Assembly: GCA_017640615.1 (NCBI GenBank)
Contig: JAEPQK010000004.1
Coordinates: 310,001-374,000 of the forward strand
Source: Rhizobiaceae bacterium
GTDB lineage: Bacteria > Pseudomonadota > Alphaproteobacteria > Rhizobiales > Rhizobiaceae
DNA length: 64,000 nt
Direction of reading: 5' to 3'
Shown: piece after piece, positions 60,352 through 64,000 of the stretch
Layout: each line of letters begins with the position of its first letter
Numbering within the stretch: position 1 is the stretch's first letter
Program-made: the position numbers and the translations under genes
Notes under the pieces: generated by a model
Databases searched by the model: none
What the model was told of the DNA's origin: nothing
What the model saw: only the letters and a program-made list of their open reading frames with translations

Positions 60352-60505
60352 GATTGGAGGTCAAAAACACCGTGAGTGGGTTCCGCATCCGACAAAGATG
60401 GGAGAACCGGCAAGGGTGGCCTCGGAAGCGGGAGGAATTGCTTTCAGGGTCGCCGAAAGACAAGGCCAGGGTATCGCCGGCCATGTTCACTTGGGAGGAA
60501 TAAAC

Positions 60506-61816
60506 ATGCGCAAAAAACTAACCGGCTTGCTGGCCGGAACGAGCTTCTTGCTTGCATGCGGTACATCCGCGTTCGCGCAGGAACTGACGATTTTCTGGGC
60601 TGAATGGGATCCGGCAAACTACCTGCAGGAACTCGTCAACGAATATGAAGCCGAGTCCGGTGTCCGGGTCATCGTGGAAACCACGCCATGGTCAGACTTC
60701 CAGACCAAGGCCTTCACCGAGTTCAACGCACGCGGCTCCGCCTACGACATGGTTGTCGGCGACTCGCAGTGGATCGGCGCGGCTTCAGAAGCTGGTCACT
60801 ATGTCGATCTCACCGAGTTCTTCAACGAGCACAACCTGACCGAGGTCATGGCGCCTGCGACGGTGAAGTATTACGCGGAATATCCGTCGAACTCCGGCAA
60901 GTACTGGTCGATCCCTGCCGAAGGCGATGCGGTTGGCTGGTCATATCGCAAGGACTGGTTCGAAGATCCGGCTGAAATGGCCGCCTTCAAGGAGAAGTAC
61001 GGCTACGAACTCGCCGCGCCGGAAAACTGGGCGCAGCTGCGCGATATCGCAGAGTTCTTCCACCGTCCCGACGAAAACCGCTACGGCGTCGCGATCTACA
61101 CCGACAACTCCTATGACGCGTTGGTCATGGGTGTCGAGAACGCGATCTTCTCTTATGGCGGCGAGCTCGGCGACTATGCCACCTACGAAGTCGAAGGTAT
61201 CGTCAACTCCGAGCAGAACGTGAAGGCGCTCGAAGCCTATCGTGAGCTATATCAGTTTACGCCTCCGGGCTGGGCCAAGACCTTCTTCGTGGAGAACAAC
61301 CAGGCAATCACCGAAGGCCTGGCCGCGATGAGCATGAACTACTTCGCGTTCTTCCCGGCGCTGGTGAACGAAGCTTCGAACCCGAATGCAGCCGGCACAG
61401 GCTTCTTCGCCAACCCGACGGGGCCCGACGGCCACCAGTTCGCCGCGCTCGGCGGACAGGGCATCTCGGTTGTCTCCTACTCGGAGAACCAGGAAGAGGC
61501 GATGAAGTTCCTCGAGTGGTTCATCCGCGACGACGTGCAGAAGCGCTGGGCCGAGCTCGGTGGCTACACCGCGCACGCCAAGACGCTTGAATCGGAGGAA
61601 TTCCGCAACGCGACGCCTTACAATGAGGCCTTCTACCAGACCATGTTCAAGGTGAAGGACTTCTGGGCAACGCCGGAATATGCCGAACTGCTGATCCAGA
61701 TGAACCAGCGTATCTACCCGTTCATCACGGCAGGCGAAGGCACGGCCAAGGAAGCGCTAGACGCGCTGGCGGCCGACTGGAAAGCCACCTTCGAGAAGTA
61801 CAACCGCTACCAATAA
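60506..61816 (+). CDS. Sugar ABC transporter substrate-binding protein (CUT1 type)
   Basis: A 436-residue periplasmic binding protein (signal peptide about 1-24, cut after AFA). It belongs to the extracellular solute-binding family 1: LTIFWAEWDPANYLQELVNE, YDMVVGDSQWIGAASEAGHY, WSIPAEGDAVGWSYRKDWFE, and GQGISVVSYSENQEEAMKFL near the C-terminus. Aromatic residues typical of sugar contact are plentiful. GGGAGGA precedes the ATG. It is the first gene of the operon and is followed by a strong hairpin (61830) before the permeases. Two GntR-type dyads lie upstream. The sugar cannot be named. Confidence 0.92.
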   Translation: MRKKLTGLLAGTSFLLACGTSAFAQELTIFWAEWDPANYLQELVNEYEAESGVRVIVETTPWSDFQTKAFTEFNARGSAYDMVVGDSQWIGAASEAGHYVDLTEFFNEHNLTEVMAPATVKYYAEYPSNSGKYWSIPAEGDAVGWSYRKDWFEDPAEMAAFKEKYGYELAAPENWAQLRDIAEFFHRPDENRYGVAIYTDNSYDALVMGVENAIFSYGGELGDYATYEVEGIVNSEQNVKALEAYRELYQFTPPGWAKTFFVENNQAITEGLAAMSMNYFAFFPALVNEASNPNAAGTGFFANPTGPDGHQFAALGGQGISVVSYSENQEEAMKFLEWFIRDDVQKRWAELGGYTAHAKTLESEEFRNATPYNEAFYQTMFKVKDFWATPEYAELLIQMNQRIYPFITAGEGTAKEALDALAADWKATFEKYNRYQ

Positions 61817-61829
61817 GCGGGGGCTGAGC

Positions 61830-61862
61830 GCGAGGGGGCGGCTGGTATCGCTGCCCCCTCGC
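61830..61862 (+). other. Intercistronic hairpin after the substrate-binding protein gene
   Basis: GCGAGGGGGCGGC (61830-61842) pairs with GCTGCCCCCTCGC (61850-61862) at 12 of 13 positions around a seven-base loop. There is no T-run. Such hairpins after binding-protein genes usually protect the upstream mRNA and let fewer ribosomes reach the permease genes. Confidence 0.65.
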
Positions 61863-61903
61863 TTCGTTCTGCGGAACACCACCGCTCAGGGGAGGAGTAG
61901 GGT

Positions 61904-62809
61904 TTGGCCACTCTGGCAATGACGACGCTTGATCCGCAATCGCGCGCTGCGCGCCGCGGCTGGAGCGACCTGACGATCCGGAATATGTTCATCATTCCAA
62001 CGATCGTCTTCCTGATCGTCTTCAACATTTTTCCGCTGCTTTATTCGCTCGGCTACTCCTTCACGGATTTCCGCGCCTCGACCAATGCGCCGGCAAACTT
62101 TGTCGGGCTGGCGAACTACAAGGCGCTGCTCAACGATCCCTTCATCTGGCGCAATTTTGCGATCACCGCGAAATACGTGATCGTGTCGGTTGCTGGTCAG
62201 GTGATAGTCGGTTTCGGCGTCGCGATGCTGCTAAACCGCGCAATCCCCTTCAAGGGCCTCATCACCACGCTACTGCTTCTGCCGATGATGCTCTCCATGG
62301 CTGTCGTCGGCCTGTTTTGGAAGCTGCTCTACGATCCGTCCTTCGGCATCATCAACTACGCGCTTGGGCTTGACCGTTTCGAATGGCTCTCAAACCCCGA
62401 TGTCGCGCTCTACGCTGTCGCGATCACCGACATCTGGATGTGGTCGCCCTTCGTGATGCTCCTGTCGCTGGCAGGTCTCTCGGCGGTGCCGAAGCACCTT
62501 TACGAAGCCGCCGCGATCGACCGCGCCGGGCCATTCTATACATTCTTCCGCATCACGCTGCCGCTGGTCGCGCCGATCCTGATGATCGCGATCATCTTCC
62601 GCACGATGGAGGCGTTCAAGACCTTCGATCTGGCCTACATCCTGACCAGCCAACCGACGACGGAGGTGATCTCGATCCGCCTCTACAAGATGGCGTTTCA
62701 GGAGTGGCAGACCGGCATGTCGTGCGCACTCGCCTACATCATGCTCATCATGGTCGTGGCGATCACCAACATCTACGTGAAGTATCTGAACAAGGTGAAG
62801 GAGCGCTAA
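61904..62809 (+). CDS. Sugar ABC transporter permease 1
   Basis: A 301-residue inner-membrane permease of the CUT1 MalF type with six helices. The cytoplasmic EAA loop is seen as HLYEAAAIDRAGPFYTFFRI (then TLPLVAPILMIAIIF). It starts at a TTG (61904): GGGGAGGAG lies at the right distance before it, while the next ATG (61919) is too far. The next gene begins one base after its stop (TAAGATG), so the two permeases are coupled. Confidence 0.92.
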   Translation: MATLAMTTLDPQSRAARRGWSDLTIRNMFIIPTIVFLIVFNIFPLLYSLGYSFTDFRASTNAPANFVGLANYKALLNDPFIWRNFAITAKYVIVSVAGQVIVGFGVAMLLNRAIPFKGLITTLLLLPMMLSMAVVGLFWKLLYDPSFGIINYALGLDRFEWLSNPDVALYAVAITDIWMWSPFVMLLSLAGLSAVPKHLYEAAAIDRAGPFYTFFRITLPLVAPILMIAIIFRTMEAFKTFDLAYILTSQPTTEVISIRLYKMAFQEWQTGMSCALAYIMLIMVVAITNIYVKYLNKVKER

Positions 62810-62810
62810 G

Positions 62811-63770
62811 ATGGCCGCTGTCAGAACACGCTCCGAAGTCGCGCTGAACCGGGTGGCGATTGCCGCCGTCCTCATCGTGACGATCATCTTCTTGGCGCCG
62901 ATCTACTGGATCACCGCCACGGCGTTCAAACCGCGGCATCTGGCGACTACGGTGCCGCCGACGGTGATGTTCGAGCCCGAGATTTCGCCTTTCGTGAAGC
63001 TCTTCCTGCGCCGTTCGCAGTTGCGCGAACAGCCGACCCCGGAGGAATACGCGGCGGCCCCGTGGTGGGAGCGGCTGGTCTTCGACGGTGGTGAGAAGGT
63101 CGTGCGCGACGGCCGTGGCAACGCCCAGCTATCCGGTTATCCGAGCCGCTTCGCCAATTCGCTTATTGTCGCCGTGGTCTCCACGGTGATGGCGGTCGGC
63201 ATGGGAACGCTGACAGCTTACGGCTTTTCCAGGTTCAAGGTCGCGGGCGAACAGGACTGGCTGTTTTTCATATTATCGACGCGCATGCTGCCTCCCGTGG
63301 TTGTCGCGATCCCGATGTTCCTGATGTACCGATGGTTCGGGCTGAACGACACGCATGTCGGGCTGATCATCCTCTATACGGCCTTCAACCTCTCCTTCTC
63401 GGTGTGGCTGATGAAAGGCTTCATCGACGAGATACCGCGCGAATATGAAGAGGCGGCCCTGGTCGATGGCTACACACGCATGGAGGCCTTCTTCAAGATC
63501 GTGCTGCCCGAGGCTGCGACCGGTATCGCTGCGACTGCCGTGTTCTGTTTCATCATCGCGTGGAACGAATATGCCTTCGCGCTGATCATGACCCGGCGTA
63601 CCGCACAGACCGCGCCGCCCTTCATTCCGAGCCAGGTCGGTTCCGGTCTGCCGGACTGGACCGTGATCGCGGCGGGCACCTTCCTGTTCCTGCTGCCGGT
63701 GGCGATCTTCACCTTCCTCCTACGCAACCATCTGCTGAGAGGCATGAGCTTCGGAGCGATCCGCAAATGA
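62811..63770 (+). CDS. Sugar ABC transporter permease 2
   Basis: A 319-residue inner-membrane permease of the CUT1 MalG type with six helices. The EAA loop is PREYEEAALVDGYTRMEAFF (then KIVLPEAATGIAATAV). A hydrophilic insert of about 60 residues between the first and second helices (LFLRRSQLREQPTPEEYAAA) is longer than usual and faces the periplasm. It begins one base after permease 1, and its stop overlaps the next gene (ATGA). Confidence 0.92.
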   Translation: MAAVRTRSEVALNRVAIAAVLIVTIIFLAPIYWITATAFKPRHLATTVPPTVMFEPEISPFVKLFLRRSQLREQPTPEEYAAAPWWERLVFDGGEKVVRDGRGNAQLSGYPSRFANSLIVAVVSTVMAVGMGTLTAYGFSRFKVAGEQDWLFFILSTRMLPPVVVAIPMFLMYRWFGLNDTHVGLIILYTAFNLSFSVWLMKGFIDEIPREYEEAALVDGYTRMEAFFKIVLPEAATGIAATAVFCFIIAWNEYAFALIMTRRTAQTAPPFIPSQVGSGLPDWTVIAAGTFLFLLPVAIFTFLLRNHLLRGMSFGAIRK

Positions 63771-64000
63771 GTTTTCGCGAGTTGAACAGCCGGTTCCTCG
63801 AACCGGGCTCCATGTGGCTGATGATCTTCGGCATCGTGGCGCTTTGCCAGCCCTGGAACTTCCTCCTGCACCGCTACGGGGTGACGATCATTCTCATTGG
63901 TCTGGTGGGTTTCATCATCACCTCTCATATCGGGCCCGGCTCGGTCGGCGCCGATGAGGATGTGGAAGACGAAGTGTTCGACGTCTCGGATCATCGCGAG
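63767..64000 (+). CDS. Small membrane protein in the sugar ABC operon, partial (3' end beyond the window)
   Basis: Seventy-eight residues are visible before the window ends. Two hydrophobic helices (SMWLMIFGIVALCQPWNFLL and YGVTIILIGLVGFIITSHIG) are followed by an acidic tail (ADEDVEDEVFDVSDHRE). It overlaps permease 2 by four bases (ATGA), so it belongs to the operon, where an ATP-binding gene would normally stand. I do not recognise its family; a helper or stabiliser of the permease pair is a guess from position. Confidence 0.75.
   Translation, partial: MSFRELNSRFLEPGSMWLMIFGIVALCQPWNFLLHRYGVTIILIGLVGFIITSHIGPGSVGADEDVEDEVFDVSDHRE

Larger units (their letters stand above)
60146..60505 (+). 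promoter_or_regulatory. 360-base regulatory region before the sugar ABC operon
   Basis: No convincing gene. The region is more AT-rich than its neighbours and holds two TGGT-N3-ACCA dyads (60163-60173 and 60341-60351), both followed by GATT, 178 bases apart. It ends with a strong ribosome site (GGGAGGA) before the ATG at 60506. Short frames crossing it lack ribosome sites and recognisable products. Confidence 0.6.

Noticed and set aside
1..64000. tRNA, rRNA, CRISPR, insertion sequence or phage genes
   Set aside because: No cloverleaf, direct-repeat array, transposase or integrase motif was seen in any intergenic region or frame. The two long palindromes carry no gene.

Overview
The window is a gene-dense, GC-rich stretch of an alphaproteobacterial chromosome. 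It most resembles the Hyphomicrobiales (Rhizobiales), Phyllobacteriaceae/Mesorhizobium-like. Supporting signs are the runs rph-hrcA-grpE and lptA-lptB-rpoN-hpf-ptsN next to an Hsp20-DUF1150 pair, an ActS/ActR redox pair, an OlsB-like ornithine lipid acyltransferase, a maeB with a C-terminal phosphotransacetylase-like domain, Irr-type ICE operators, a CtrA-type box and two long palindromic repeats of a kind common in rhizobial genomes. I see no transposase, phage, integrase, CRISPR array, rRNA or tRNA gene. Family names come from motif recognition, not a database search.

Layout. 1-2.6 kb: heat-shock and RNA-processing genes (partial rph, hrcA, grpE). 2.6-7.97 kb: an inverted repeat, a TRIC-like channel, adenosine kinase, a CysZ-like protein, DUF2214, endonuclease III, DUF2244 and an Ada-like alkyltransferase. 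8.0-9.8 kb: four overlapping genes for small secreted proteins, two pilin-like paralogues around a one-domain PapD-like chaperone and a protein of unknown function, behind a textbook CtrA box. I know of no described system matching this. 9.8-13.7 kb: ribokinase, nucleoside hydrolase, Hsp20-DUF1150, ptsN and hpf. 14-18.6 kb: rpoN, lptB, lptA (no lptC beside it), sppA and ihfB. 18.6-23.5 kb: LapA-like protein, ornithine cyclodeaminase family, two RNA methyltransferases, and an lspA that reads in frame without a stop into an acuI-type reductase.

23.6-40.6 kb: hybrid histidine kinase, olsB, an EEP-family membrane protein, ytoQ, maeB, mutS, glnD-murJ, trpS, a universal stress protein and nfuA with an ICE box. 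40.7-45.3 kb: L,D-transpeptidase, a small conserved protein, an NYN-domain gene of unusual base composition behind hairpins, mmcB and actR/actS. 45.4-51.6 kb: a ynjBCD-type ABC transporter coupled to hrpB and interrupted by a palindromic repeat. 51.8-54.7 kb: a secreted protein, DUF1045-phnN, and bfd-bfr under an ICE box.

54.7-64 kb is a catabolic and uptake region: an M24 peptidase, a DMT exporter, a cupin, and the two halves of a Tm-1-like protein (TIM barrel plus UPF0261) divergent from a TetR regulator. A CUT1-type sugar ABC operon follows and runs off the right edge. Three TGGT-N3-ACCA dyads, all followed by GATT, lie before the M24 peptidase and the ABC operon and suggest a shared GntR/FadR-type regulator outside the window.
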